Positions 45,181 to 53,243 of a stretch of 64,000 nt of DNA are shown here, piece after piece; within the stretch, counting starts at the first letter, position 1; the number at the start of each line of letters is the position of its first letter. A model generated the notes under the pieces. That model was not told the origin of the DNA. It did not search any database and was given only the letters and a program-made list of their open reading frames with translations. The translations under genes were made by a program, and so were the position numbers. The stretch comes from Aerococcaceae bacterium DSM 111176. GTDB taxonomy: Bacteria > Bacillota > Bacilli > Lactobacillales > Aerococcaceae. The DNA is taken from contig JACBXN010000002.1 in the NCBI GenBank assembly GCA_015863215.1, positions 1 to 64,000 of the forward strand, read 5' to 3'.

Positions 45181-46002
45181 ATGTCAACCGTTCGACCGCA
45201 CGGTCATGTTTTTCGTCTAGTCTCAAGTAAGCCGGCTTTTCATACAGGGCCGTCCAAATATATTCGCATCATTATCCCATTAGAGTCGCATCGCTTAATT
45301 CTGTCCCGAGAAGAGTCGCTCGTCCAGCAAGGTGACATTATCAAAGTTAAACCAGACGATCCATTTTCATTAATCTTAAACGGTGAAAATGTCGCAGTCG
45401 AAACGACGACCGCTTATATTTATGAATTTGACCCCAGTTTTTTCGACGGCATGGAATGGGGTGAGCCATTTCTAACTGGCGACTCGGGCGTGCTCCGAAC
45501 TTCAGCGCCAACAGTTATGAATTATATTGGGCTGACTGAAATTTTGATCAATGAAATTGAAACGAATCGCCTATTCAAAGACGACCTCGTCCATTATAAT
45601 TTGAAGATTATTTGCATTCATTTGTACCGGACCAGGCGCAATTACGACCAGCCTGACGAAACAACCAATAGCACCGAAGATGCGATACTGTTCGAAACCA
45701 TCACGAACTACATCAACGCCCATTACCAAGAAACTTTAACCAACAAGGAATTATCCAAGCTCTTTTATGTCTCTGAGAAGAAATTAACCACCCTTTTTAA
45801 AAAGTATGGCAAAATGACCCCACAGAAATTTGTCGCGGCACGCCGCTTGAAAGTTGCGATAGATTTTATCCGAGATGGGCTGAGTATTACCGAAGCCGTC
45901 GGCCAGGCGGGGTATAAAAATTATTCAACCTTTTACCGTCAATTTGTGAAAAACTTTGGCGAGAGTCCAGATGACTATTTTAACCGGAAAAACCATGTGT
46001 AA
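45181..46002 (+). CDS. AraC-family transcriptional regulator
   Basis: A 273-residue AraC/XylS-type regulator. An N-terminal cupin-like sensing half (to about 170) precedes two HTH motifs: LTNKELSKLFYVSEKKLTTLFKKYGKMTP near residue 186 and ITEAVGQAGYKNYSTFYRQFVKNFGESPDDY near 236. GGAGG lies 6 bases before the ATG. It is divergent from the creatininase-like gene and 84 bases before the kinase gene, so it probably controls both. Confidence 0.86.
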   Translation: MSTVRPHGHVFRLVSSKPAFHTGPSKYIRIIIPLESHRLILSREESLVQQGDIIKVKPDDPFSLILNGENVAVETTTAYIYEFDPSFFDGMEWGEPFLTGDSGVLRTSAPTVMNYIGLTEILINEIETNRLFKDDLVHYNLKIICIHLYRTRRNYDQPDETTNSTEDAILFETITNYINAHYQETLTNKELSKLFYVSEKKLTTLFKKYGKMTPQKFVAARRLKVAIDFIRDGLSITEAVGQAGYKNYSTFYRQFVKNFGESPDDYFNRKNHV

Positions 46003-46086
46003 ACGGTTACTAAACACAATTAAATTATACCGAACTTTCTGTCGATTGCCTATATGCATTTCATTGATTTAGAATTGAGGAATTTT

Positions 46087-47457
46087 ATGGAACAAGTTAC
46101 ATTCAGTATTGATATTGGAACAACGAATTTAAAGATTAATTTATTTGACCACCAAGATAAATTAATCGATGCCACAACAATGCCTTTAACACAAACGCAC
46201 ATTACTGACGTCTACTTTGAAGTGGATTTAGAAGAAATTTGGCAACATGTGAAAAGTGGTCTGGAAAATCTACGAGACAAACACCAAGTCCAGTCTGGTA
46301 GTATCATCCTCACAACCGCTATGCATAGTATTCAATTATTAGAGGAGAATGGGATGCTTGCTTTCAGAACCATCACTTGGGCAGATAAAAGAGGGCGTCA
46401 TGCGTTAGCTGATATGAAGCAAGAGGAAAAGACTAGCCGATATTTAAGAACCGGCACGCCGAACCATACGATGAATCCTTACTATAAATTAAAAGAAATC
46501 TCGGGTCAGATTACGGATAGCGCACGAATCGGTTCAATCAAGGATGTCTTGTTCGAACGCCTAACCGGAGAATGGGCGATTGATGTGAGTAATACTTCGG
46601 CGAGTGGTTTATATAATATAGAAGATTTAAGTTGGGACACGGAAACATTACAGTCCCTCGGCTTTTCAGAAGGGCAGTTACCAACCATTCGACCTATTGA
46701 TTACTCCGTTGAATTAGCAGACGGAATTTTAGATGGTGATTTTCGGGTCATTATTGGGACTTCAGACGGCGTATCATCGAATCTTACTTTTAAAGAATTA
46801 AAAGATGTTGCTGTTTTATCGGTCGGGACAAGTCATGCGGTACGAGTGGTGAGTTCGGGGCCAGAGTTGAACGCAGAGTTAATGAATTTCTCGTATGTCA
46901 TCGATGAAAATCGCTATTTAACTGGGCTAGCAAGCAATAACGGAGCGTCGGTTTTGCATTGGCTCAGTGAAATAATGCGGGCAGATTTTGAAGAATTAGA
47001 AGAAATAGCTCGCACGAGGCCTGAAACGACCGCTGTCTTCCTGCCGTTTTTAATGGGGGAGCGGGCGCCATTGTGGGATGAACAAGCGAGTGCAAGTTTA
47101 ATTAATTTGACGCGTAGTTTATCACGGGAGTCACTTATTTATGCGGTGATATTAGGAATGTGTTTTAATATAAAACAAAATGTGACGGCATTGGAACAAT
47201 TAGTTGGATTTGAAGCGATTGGCTTAGTAGGTGGAATCACGCAAATTCCTGCTGTCGTTCAATTGTTGGCGGATATATTAGGGAAGTCACTCTATATTCC
47301 TAATGTAGAAAATGCAGAAACATTAGGCTCGATCCAAGCAGTTCGTCCGCTTAAAATAGAACTCGAATATACGATTGTCGAACCGAGTGATGACCTAGCG
47401 TTACCGGATTACGAAAACCAATACCAGAAAGCTTACGAGCGTTATCTGAATCAATAA
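46087..47457 (+). CDS. FGGY-family carbohydrate kinase
   Basis: A 456-residue sugar kinase. SIDIGTTNLKINLFD near residue 8 is the phosphate-1 loop, TAMHSIQLL near 90 and ITWADKRG near 108 match gluconokinase-like members, SVGTSHAVRV near 251 is the phosphate-2 loop and LVGGITQIPAVVQLLADIL near 380 the adenosine motif. The substrate may be gluconate or another polyol or ketose. The start at 46087 (MEQVTF) has GAGG upstream; an earlier frame from 46054 has none. Confidence 0.84.
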   Translation: MEQVTFSIDIGTTNLKINLFDHQDKLIDATTMPLTQTHITDVYFEVDLEEIWQHVKSGLENLRDKHQVQSGSIILTTAMHSIQLLEENGMLAFRTITWADKRGRHALADMKQEEKTSRYLRTGTPNHTMNPYYKLKEISGQITDSARIGSIKDVLFERLTGEWAIDVSNTSASGLYNIEDLSWDTETLQSLGFSEGQLPTIRPIDYSVELADGILDGDFRVIIGTSDGVSSNLTFKELKDVAVLSVGTSHAVRVVSSGPELNAELMNFSYVIDENRYLTGLASNNGASVLHWLSEIMRADFEELEEIARTRPETTAVFLPFLMGERAPLWDEQASASLINLTRSLSRESLIYAVILGMCFNIKQNVTALEQLVGFEAIGLVGGITQIPAVVQLLADILGKSLYIPNVENAETLGSIQAVRPLKIELEYTIVEPSDDLALPDYENQYQKAYERYLNQ

Positions 47458-47458
47458 T

Positions 47459-47506
47459 AAAAACCGCATTAAATCAGTATTCTGAACTGATTTAGTGCGG
47501 TTTTTG
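47459..47506. terminator. Bidirectional terminator between kinase and XRE genes
   Basis: AAAACCGCA and TAAATCAGT pair with ACTGATTTA and TGCGGTTTT around 7 nt; T-run on both strands. Confidence 0.85.
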
Positions 47507-47508
47507 AA

Positions 47509-47781
47509 TTAATCATTTTCAGCAATACTCAGACCGTCGCTTGTCAAATAGCGGCGAGGGTCATTAGTCAATCCCATCATATAATCCACAGAAACAGTAT
47601 AAATGCTCGCGAATTTAAACCACAAATCAGTGCTAATATTCAAGTCGCTGCTCTCATAATTGCTATATGTTGACTGCGCAACACTAAGCATCTCGGCGAC
47701 TTTTTGTTGAGTGTAATTGTGTTCTAACCGTAAAGCTTTCAAACGATGACTATTGCTTTTGTTCAACTTTTTATGATTCAC
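47509..47781 (-). CDS. Small XRE-type DNA-binding protein
   Basis: A 90-residue helix-turn-helix protein: LKALRLEHNYTQQKVAEMLSVAQSTYSNYES is the HTH (about 12-42), then DLWFKFASIYTVSVDYMMGLTND, the usual tail of short Firmicute XRE regulators. I chose a GTG start at 47781 because AGGAGG stands 7 bases upstream; a longer frame to 47850 has no site. Target unknown. Confidence 0.8.
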   Translation of the reverse strand: MNHKKLNKSNSHRLKALRLEHNYTQQKVAEMLSVAQSTYSNYESSDLNISTDLWFKFASIYTVSVDYMMGLTNDPRRYLTSDGLSIAEND

Positions 47782-47932
47782 ACAATTTCCTCCTAAATAG
47801 AAACTAGTCTTATAACAGATAATATAGCACATTGGCACAGAATAAATCAATTATCGGAAAATGCTATAAATTAATTTTAAAAGGAAGTGTTTTTCGAGGG
47901 CGTTTTAGAATTTTAATTGAATTTACTGAAAA

Positions 47933-48053
47933 GGATGCACAATCCGCGCATCCCCGCCCGAAGAAAAAATAGAGGATGCATAACTCCAGAGGATGCACAA
48001 CCTGCGCATCCCCGCCAAATAAAACTGCCAAGGATGCACACCCCGGGCATCCC
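47933..48053. repeat. 41-nt tandem repeat with hairpins
   Basis: GGATGC occurs at 47933, 47974, 47991 and 48032; the pairs are 41 nt apart, with a 17-nt step in the middle. GCATCCCC occurs at 48006 and 48047, again 41 apart. GGATGC and GCATCC pair within units around an 8-9 nt loop. It lies between two convergent-side small genes. Confidence 0.75.
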
Positions 48054-48074
48054 CACCCAAAACCACACCCAACC

Positions 48075-48440
48075 TTACTCCAACACACCCTCCATAAACC
48101 GGTCTACCTGTACAATCGCCCGAGTATGTTCAGCTGTCCCAATAACTAAATCGTTCTGACTAGCAACAATAGAATAAACTGCCTTCTTATCAGTTAACTC
48201 ATTAACGGTTGCCGTCACCGACACTGTGCTGCCGATCGCAGATGCCTTTAAATGCTTCGCTTCAATTGAAATCCCGACACTCGTTTGCCCTTCAGGCAAA
48301 GATTCCTCAATAGCACCCGCAGCTGTTTCTTCCATATAAGCAATCAGCATCGGCGTCGATAAAACGTCAAGAGACCCAGAACCAACAGAGCGTGCGCTAT
48401 GCTCAGACTGAACCACAAAATCCACTGTAATTTCCTTCAT
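48075..48440 (-). CDS. Thioesterase-family protein (hot-dog fold)
   Basis: A 121-residue hot-dog thioesterase of the fluoroacetyl-CoA-thioesterase-like group: STPMLIAYMEETAAGAIEESLPEGQTSVGISIEAKHLKAS in the central part has the Glu on the long helix and the conserved Thr/His region, and IGTAEHTRAIVQVDRF is the last strand. It hydrolyses an acyl-CoA of unknown kind. The start at 48440 has GAGG 8 bases upstream. Confidence 0.8.
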   Translation of the reverse strand: MKEITVDFVVQSEHSARSVGSGSLDVLSTPMLIAYMEETAAGAIEESLPEGQTSVGISIEAKHLKASAIGSTVSVTATVNELTDKKAVYSIVASQNDLVIGTAEHTRAIVQVDRFMEGVLE

Positions 48441-48590
48441 AACTTTCACCTCGCTTTATTATAACATGCCAATATTCGAAAGTTGGTTCCTATCACTTGC
48501 TAAAATATATTTAAATAAATTACAATATAGGCAAAGTAATATTTGTTGTTTATTGGGATATAAATAAATTGAAGAAAGAAGGTTTTTTAA

Positions 48591-49544
48591 ATGAAATATA
48601 AATGGTTTTACCCAGGAGTATCAGTGTTGATGTTTGCAACACTATACATAGCGATGGCGTTAGAGTTTTCGCCCGGATCATTCCAGACTTTAGTTGCGGT
48701 AGTAACAGGATTATTATCGTATTCAATCATGCTGACACTCGTCCTTATTTCAATTAGACCAAAGTCGATTGAAAAGAAAGTAGGCATGACCGAGCTCTAC
48801 GAAATACATGGTTGGATGGCAATGGTCATTCCTGTTGCGATTTTACTACACATGATCATTTTCTGGAGTGGTTTAGAGAATGTCATTACATTGAATCTCT
48901 CACCTGCTTCACTTTGGGGATATATGGGAGTTATCATGTTAATCATCGTGATGTTAACAGGTATCTTCGTTTTAAGTGATACTTTTATAAAGGGTTCGAA
49001 AGCATTAATGAAACGAAAAGGTGGTTATAACCGCAATTTCCAATTATGGTTACACCGCTTAGCCATTGTGAGTGTCATCGCAATCTATCTGCATATGGCT
49101 AACATTGGATTCTTAAGTGACAATCAGGTGTTTATGACTTTATTAACAGTGTATACTGGCTTAACTTTAGGAGCATATATTGTTAAGAAAATCCACAATC
49201 TGATGTTACCTAAATATCAGATTGTACGTACTGAAAAGATTACGCCGGCAATTCATGAAATTGAACTGGAAGCAACCAAAGGAAAAGCAATGGAAATTGA
49301 AGCGGGGCAATTCGCCTTCTTCCGTTTTGTTGATAGCGAAGTAGGACGGGAACCGCATCCATTCTCATTCTCAGCTTCTCCTCGTACTAAGGACGGGAAT
49401 CTAACCGTAATGATCCAAGAGGACGGCGACTTTACTGACACGATTGGTCAAGTAAAAATCGGAGACAAAGTTACCATTGAAGGACCTTATGGTAATTTCT
49501 ATCCTGAAGCGGTTCAACAGTCGGACAAACCAATGGTCTTTTAA
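48591..49544 (+). pseudogene. Ferric reductase-like transmembrane flavoprotein, C-terminus lost
   Basis: The first 200 residues hold about six hydrophobic segments with heme-type histidines (EIHGWMAMVIPVAILLHMIIF near 64; LWLHRLAIV near 147). A ferredoxin-reductase FAD domain follows (PHPFSFSASPRT near 260, GPYGNFYPEA near 303). The frame stops at residue 317, in DKPMVF, just where the NAD-binding motif (normally followed by AGGIGITP) should begin. The stop lies inside a tRNA-Lys 3' half fused here. So the gene is truncated by recombination and is probably inactive. Confidence 0.85.
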
Positions 49545-49579
49545 TCAGAGGGTCGTAGGTTCGATCCCTACACGGGTCA
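49538..49579 (+). pseudogene. 3' half of tRNA-Lys (UUU), from the anticodon loop onward
   Basis: CTTTTAATCAGA (49538 on) is the tRNA-Lys anticodon loop and 3' stem strand. Next come a variable loop, the T arm GTAGG-TTCGATC-CCTAC, and ACGGGTC-A of the acceptor. The 5' half is absent; in its place stands the reductase gene. The break at the anticodon loop is typical of integrase crossover sites in tRNA genes, so this is a probable attachment-site scar. Confidence 0.85.
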
Positions 49580-49620
49580 TCCTAATCTTATAACAATAAA
49601 GATTAGTTAAATTATTCAAA

Positions 49621-49693
49621 GCCGGCTTAGCTCAGTTGGTAGAGCATCTGATTTGTAATCAGAGGGTCGAGGGTTCAAGTCCTTTAGCCGGCA
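49621..49693 (+). tRNA. tRNA-Thr (UGU)
   Basis: Complete 73-nt cloverleaf: acceptor GCCGGCT/AGCCGGC with A73, D arm, anticodon stem TCTGA/TCAGA with loop TTTGTAA (anticodon TGT), T arm GAGGG/CCTTT with one weak pair and loop TTCAAGT. No CCA is encoded. It follows the tRNA-Lys remnant by 41 bases, as in a former Lys-Thr tRNA cluster. Confidence 0.93.
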
Positions 49694-49704
49694 TACTTTA
49701 TAGG

Positions 49705-49735
49705 AATTCTCATCGTCTACGATGAGAATTTTTTT
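49705..49735 (+). terminator. Terminator after tRNA-Thr
   Basis: AATTCTCATCGT pairs perfectly with ACGATGAGAATT and is followed by TTTTT. Confidence 0.85.
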
Positions 49736-49830
49736 GTCTTTCTATATTATTTATCAAAATAAAAAATATAGAAAATTTCATGTTAATTAATTAGTTAAAA
49801 AACGAAATAATATGTTGTTTTATCCATTGT

Positions 49831-49850
49831 TGTCATAGATTTTGTCATAG
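49831..49850. repeat. Direct repeat TGTCATAG, possible integrase arm site
   Basis: TGTCATAG occurs at 49831 and 49843, 27 bp from the integrase stop, between the tRNA-Thr terminator and the integrase gene. Paired short repeats near an attachment site are often arm-type integrase-binding sites. This is inference from position. Confidence 0.35.
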
Positions 49851-49876
49851 AATAATAATGTCGATTTTTGACCTCT

Positions 49877-51019
49877 TTAAAAATCCATAAAATTTTCAAA
49901 TTTATCGGCAGCATTATCTCTTCGATTAGTAGTAACGTGTGCATATATATTCATAGTTGTTTCGATGTTTGAGTGGCCAAGTCGATCTCTAACCTCTTGC
50001 ATATCCAGTCCTGCTTCAAAGAGGAGGCTACAATGAGTATGTCTAAATCCATGCGCATTAATGTGAGGTAAATCATATTTTGCTAGAAGCTTTGGAATCA
50101 AAGTTCCTAAATAATAAAGATTCAAATGTTTATTTTCTTTATTAGTAAATACGAATTGCTCATCATTGTTTAAAATATTTATTCCATACTTTAAAAGATA
50201 TGACTTTTGATAAACACGCCACCATTTCAACGTATCCATTGTTACTTTATCGATTGAAATCGTACGTCTACTCTTTTTCGTTTTAGGATTATGAAATACA
50301 GACCCCTTAATCCCTTCAGCAAGTACACGGTTAACACTCAAGGTATTGTTCACCATGTCAATATCTTTCCACTTTAGCGCCATAATTTCTCCTCGGCGTA
50401 ATCCAGTAAATGCTAGAACCCTTAATATAGTTTGTCTTAAAGGACTTTCTTCCTCGATACACTTAAAGAAATGTTGTAATTCTTGCTTAGTATAGAAAGG
50501 TGCTTCATATTCTTTCTTATGCGTATTTCTAGGTCGCATGATTTTACTCATTGGGTTATCTCGGCAGTAGCCCAGACCAATGGCGAATTTGAACATGCGA
50601 TTCACAATACTTACTAGCATAGTTGCTTTGGCAAAGCCTGAGTACCACTCATTGGCAATATCCTGACACATCTCAACACTGATGGAATTCATATAATACT
50701 TTTTAAATTTGGGTAGTATATGATTGTCTGCCACTTGTAAGGTTGTAATATAGGTGTTTTCTCGAACAGTATGAACGTATTGTTTAAACCATAAGCGATA
50801 GACATCTTCAAACCGTATTTTATCAGAGTTAACGGCAGTACCTATTAAGTTATTACTGTATTCATACTTAATTTTTGTTGAATATTTTTTAGCTGCTGCA
50901 TAGCTTTTAAATCCTTTTTTTCGAACTCTTTCAACTTCTCCAGTTTTGTCACTGATTCCTAAATAAAAATCAACTTCAAATCGTTCAGAACCATCTTTTA
51001 AAGTATATTTTGTAATCAT
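49877..51019 (-). CDS. int: Phage-type tyrosine integrase
   Basis: A 380-residue tyrosine recombinase. An arm-binding N-terminus and SAM-like core-binding domain precede the catalytic part: Arg in FTGLRRGEIMALKW near 215, HGFRHTHCSLLFEAG near 320 (His-x-x-Arg), LGHSNIETTMNIYAH near 347 (His and the nucleophile Tyr). It is the left-end gene of the mobile element, 180 bp from tRNA-Thr. The start at 51019 has AAAGGAG upstream. A 13-base motif ACGTGCCAGCGTG lies just before the gene and recurs at 52375. Confidence 0.95.
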   Translation of the reverse strand: MITKYTLKDGSERFEVDFYLGISDKTGEVERVRKKGFKSYAAAKKYSTKIKYEYSNNLIGTAVNSDKIRFEDVYRLWFKQYVHTVRENTYITTLQVADNHILPKFKKYYMNSISVEMCQDIANEWYSGFAKATMLVSIVNRMFKFAIGLGYCRDNPMSKIMRPRNTHKKEYEAPFYTKQELQHFFKCIEEESPLRQTILRVLAFTGLRRGEIMALKWKDIDMVNNTLSVNRVLAEGIKGSVFHNPKTKKSRRTISIDKVTMDTLKWWRVYQKSYLLKYGINILNNDEQFVFTNKENKHLNLYYLGTLIPKLLAKYDLPHINAHGFRHTHCSLLFEAGLDMQEVRDRLGHSNIETTMNIYAHVTTNRRDNAADKFENFMDF

Positions 51020-51061
51020 TTGATCTCCTTTCACGTGCCAGCGTGTAAGGAAAATAGTATT

Positions 51062-51646
51062 TTATTCAAAGTTCGAATAGTACTTAGTCACTGAAACCAC
51101 ATCACCGATGATAGAAGCTGTGTCCACTGTGTAAACTTCATGCTCTAAATCGACTGGAATAAAAATTGCTGTATCATCAATATACTTTAATCTCCGTACA
51201 AGAGGTTGAGTGCTTTCATCAGGTAGTATCACTACTAGCGACCCATCTTCAGCTTTAGACTTATTTTTTGCTAAAATGAGAGAATTTTCGTGAATCTCAG
51301 GGTACATGGCATCATCAGCAAAATAATAAGTAAGTTGCTTATCAGTTACGTTCGTCAATGCAATATCGATTGTACTTTTGCTAATAAACTCACCCTCAAC
51401 GATTGCTTCTACAATTGGAACAGAAGTGACCTCTACAGTGGTCATATCGCTCCAACCCAATAGATAAGCAGGTGTTACCTCCAAAGCATCTGCAATCGCA
51501 AAAACCACCTCTTCAGAGAGAGTAGAGATAAGACCTGATTCATATCGTTGAACTGTACTTAGATTCTTTCCGATTAAATCTCCTAATTCTTTCAAACTTA
51601 ATCCTTTTTCTTCTCTTAGCCTTTTAATTCGATTTCGGCTTTCCAT
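51062..51646 (-). CDS. CI-like repressor with degenerate S24 peptidase site
   Basis: A 194-residue repressor: XRE-type HTH at about 7-60 (LKELGDLIGKNLSTVQRYESG), then a LexA/CI-type C-terminal domain (about 75-190). The place of the catalytic Ser (usually DSM) reads DDAMYPEI, with Ala113, and the catalytic Lys position in LVRRLKY is Arg151. A usual Ala-Gly cleavage site is not evident. It may still dimerise but should not self-cleave. It is divergent from the Cro-like gene and presumably keeps the element silent. Confidence 0.85.
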   Translation of the reverse strand: MESRNRIKRLREEKGLSLKELGDLIGKNLSTVQRYESGLISTLSEEVVFAIADALEVTPAYLLGWSDMTTVEVTSVPIVEAIVEGEFISKSTIDIALTNVTDKQLTYYFADDAMYPEIHENSLILAKNKSKAEDGSLVVILPDESTQPLVRRLKYIDDTAIFIPVDLEHEVYTVDTASIIGDVVSVTKYYSNFE

Positions 51647-51836
51647 TTCTTTCCTCCTTCCTTTATATGAATCTATTAAGTATTATAATGAATACTTTCA
51701 TAATAAGCAAATAATTTATGCCAATGTTTTCACATAAAGCAAATTTGTGTTGAATAATTAACATAAACTATGTATTCTTTTACTTAGTTAAGTCATAGAT
51801 TCACTTAACAAAATAATACTTTCACTAGGAGGCTTT
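51647..51836. promoter_or_regulatory. Divergent repressor/Cro control region
   Basis: The 190-bp AT-rich gap holds AATACTTTCA at about 51690 and 51822 and inverted pieces such as AAGTATT/AATACTT (51678-51697) and ACTTAGT/ACTTAAC. These are candidate operators for the repressor and Cro-like protein; no experiment supports them. Confidence 0.45.
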
Positions 51837-52079
51837 ATGAACCAGATTGATAAGAACTTGTTAAAAGCAAAAATTGTTGAGCGTGGTCTTAATTATGGTC
51901 TGTTAGCACAGGAGATGGGTGTCAACCCAGGAACGATAAGTAATATTTTGAACGGCAGAACCGCCCCTTCATTCCCAGTAATCATAGGAATATCTGAATC
52001 ACTAGGGCTGGGTCCGGAAGATTTTTATAAAATTTTTATGCCAGCCCTTACTGAAAGATTGGTAGGTGCTGTGTCGTGA
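51837..52079 (+). CDS. Cro-like XRE DNA-binding protein
   Basis: An 80-residue HTH protein: VERGLNYGLLAQEMGVNPGTISNILNGRTAP is the HTH (about 13-43), with a short C-terminal tail. It is the first rightward gene of the element and faces the repressor gene, the usual Cro position. AGGAGG precedes the ATG, and the stop overlaps the next start. Confidence 0.82.
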   Translation: MNQIDKNLLKAKIVERGLNYGLLAQEMGVNPGTISNILNGRTAPSFPVIIGISESLGLGPEDFYKIFMPALTERLVGAVS

Positions 52080-52363
52080 GTAGTGTTGCAGATAAAGCGT
52101 TAGATTTACTTGCAAATTCGATGTGGGAGAAATACTCGCTATCCATATTTGACTATATAAAAAAGCTTGAGGAGCGTATTAACCAATTAGAGCGTGATAA
52201 ACAGAAGGCTTATCTAAGGCAAAAAGAAATTTTTCAGGAATTTGGAATTGGTCATGCTACTCTAAAGAATTGGGTAGCATGTGGCTTAAACGAAATTAGA
52301 GTCGAAAACAGGGTCTACTATGATCGACAAGACATCCAAGCATACTTAAATAAACATAAATAG
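52076..52363 (+). CDS. Small HTH DNA-binding protein (excisionase/MerR-like)
   Basis: A 95-residue protein with a predicted coiled coil (LEERINQLERDKQKAYLRQKE near 34-54), then IFQEFGIGHATLKNWVACG and VYYDRQDIQAYLNKH, a winged-helix pattern like excisionase or terminase small-subunit-like HTH. The GTG start overlaps the previous stop (GTGA), indicating coupled translation. An excisionase or regulator role is inference. Confidence 0.65.
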   Translation: MSSVADKALDLLANSMWEKYSLSIFDYIKKLEERINQLERDKQKAYLRQKEIFQEFGIGHATLKNWVACGLNEIRVENRVYYDRQDIQAYLNKHK

Positions 52364-52374
52364 GAACCAAAAAT

Positions 52375-52387
52375 ACGTGCCAGCGTG
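52375..52387 (+). promoter_or_regulatory. Repeated motif ACGTGCCAGCGTG (also at 51033-51045)
   Basis: The same 13 bases occur just before the integrase gene (51033-51045) and just before the DUF3102 gene (52375-52387), both on the plus strand and both overlapping ribosome-site regions. The motif is partly palindromic (CACG...CGTG). It may be an operator or an RNA-level control site. Confidence 0.4.
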
Positions 52388-52395
52388 AGGTAAAT

Positions 52396-53241
52396 ATGAA
52401 TCCATTGATGTTATCAAACAGTGTAGGGGTAATTGAAACAGAAATTAATATGTATAAAGATATGGCAGGCAAGTCGATTTGGGAAATTGGACGTCGTCTA
52501 AATCACGTCAAGGAACAGGATTTAACGCATGGAGACTTCCTAGGTTGGCTTGAAAAGATTGGTATCGAACGAAGATCCGCAAACCGCATGATGCGGATTG
52601 CTCGAGAGCTTAAAGAAAATGAGACAACGTTGTCCCATCTAGGACTAGCTGCGCTAGACCTTATCGCATCATTACCAGAAGAAGACCGCAATACCCCACA
52701 TCTTGTCAGAAGTGGAGAATTGAAAGAAGTGAGCGATATGACTGTGAGGGAGTTACGAGAACTAAAGCAAGGTGATACTAAGCAAACTGAACAGACTCAA
52801 CCGTCTCAACCGACGGATGAGTCTCAAAGACTACATAAAGCATTAATACAAAAAGATGAAGAAATAGCTAGACTACAAGGACGCTACAATCATCTAAGTA
52901 AGCAGTATGAGCAAGTTCTCAGTGAGAGTGAAGAGGTGATACAAAAGGCTAACCAGCTTGATCATGTAAAAAAACATGTGAGGCAAGAGCCTGCTTTGAA
53001 TCCCAAATTAACTTCAACCATCAACATCACTGAGCTGAATCAAAAGGTCAATGATTTACTTACTGTCATTAGCCCTATCCGTTATCAAGTTGAGTTAGAA
53101 CAACTAGCCCAAAATAGTCCTATCTATGCGCAGTATAACTCAATCGTAGAGCGAATCAGCACTTGGTGTAAAGATATGAAAAATATATTGAATCAACCTG
53201 TTGTCATTGACGGTGAATATTTTGAATATAAAGGGGAATAG
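52396..53241 (+). CDS. DUF3102-type protein with coiled coil
   Basis: A 281-residue protein. The N-terminal part (KDMAGKSIWEIGRRLNHVKEQDLTHGDFLGWLEKIGIERRSANRMMRIA in pieces, about 20-70) matches the DUF3102 pattern seen in ICE and phage early regions. A Gln/Thr/Pro-rich linker near 130-145 and a coiled coil (RLHKALIQKDEEIARLQGRYNHLSKQYEQVL in pieces, about 145-185) follow. Its role is unknown; relatives are placed near partition or replication genes. GTGAGG precedes the ATG. Confidence 0.65.
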   Translation: MNPLMLSNSVGVIETEINMYKDMAGKSIWEIGRRLNHVKEQDLTHGDFLGWLEKIGIERRSANRMMRIARELKENETTLSHLGLAALDLIASLPEEDRNTPHLVRSGELKEVSDMTVRELRELKQGDTKQTEQTQPSQPTDESQRLHKALIQKDEEIARLQGRYNHLSKQYEQVLSESEEVIQKANQLDHVKKHVRQEPALNPKLTSTINITELNQKVNDLLTVISPIRYQVELEQLAQNSPIYAQYNSIVERISTWCKDMKNILNQPVVIDGEYFEYKGE

Positions 53242-53243
53242 AT

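Noticed and set aside
142-48053. CRISPR arrays
   Set aside because: The tandem arrays have no unique spacers of constant length between identical repeats; the whole 41- or 51-nt unit repeats, and no cas gene is present.
49542-49669. Direct repeat TAATCAGAGGGTCG as the att core of the element
   Set aside because: The repeat is explained by natural likeness of tRNA-Lys and tRNA-Thr anticodon stems. The true right attachment site is not in the window.
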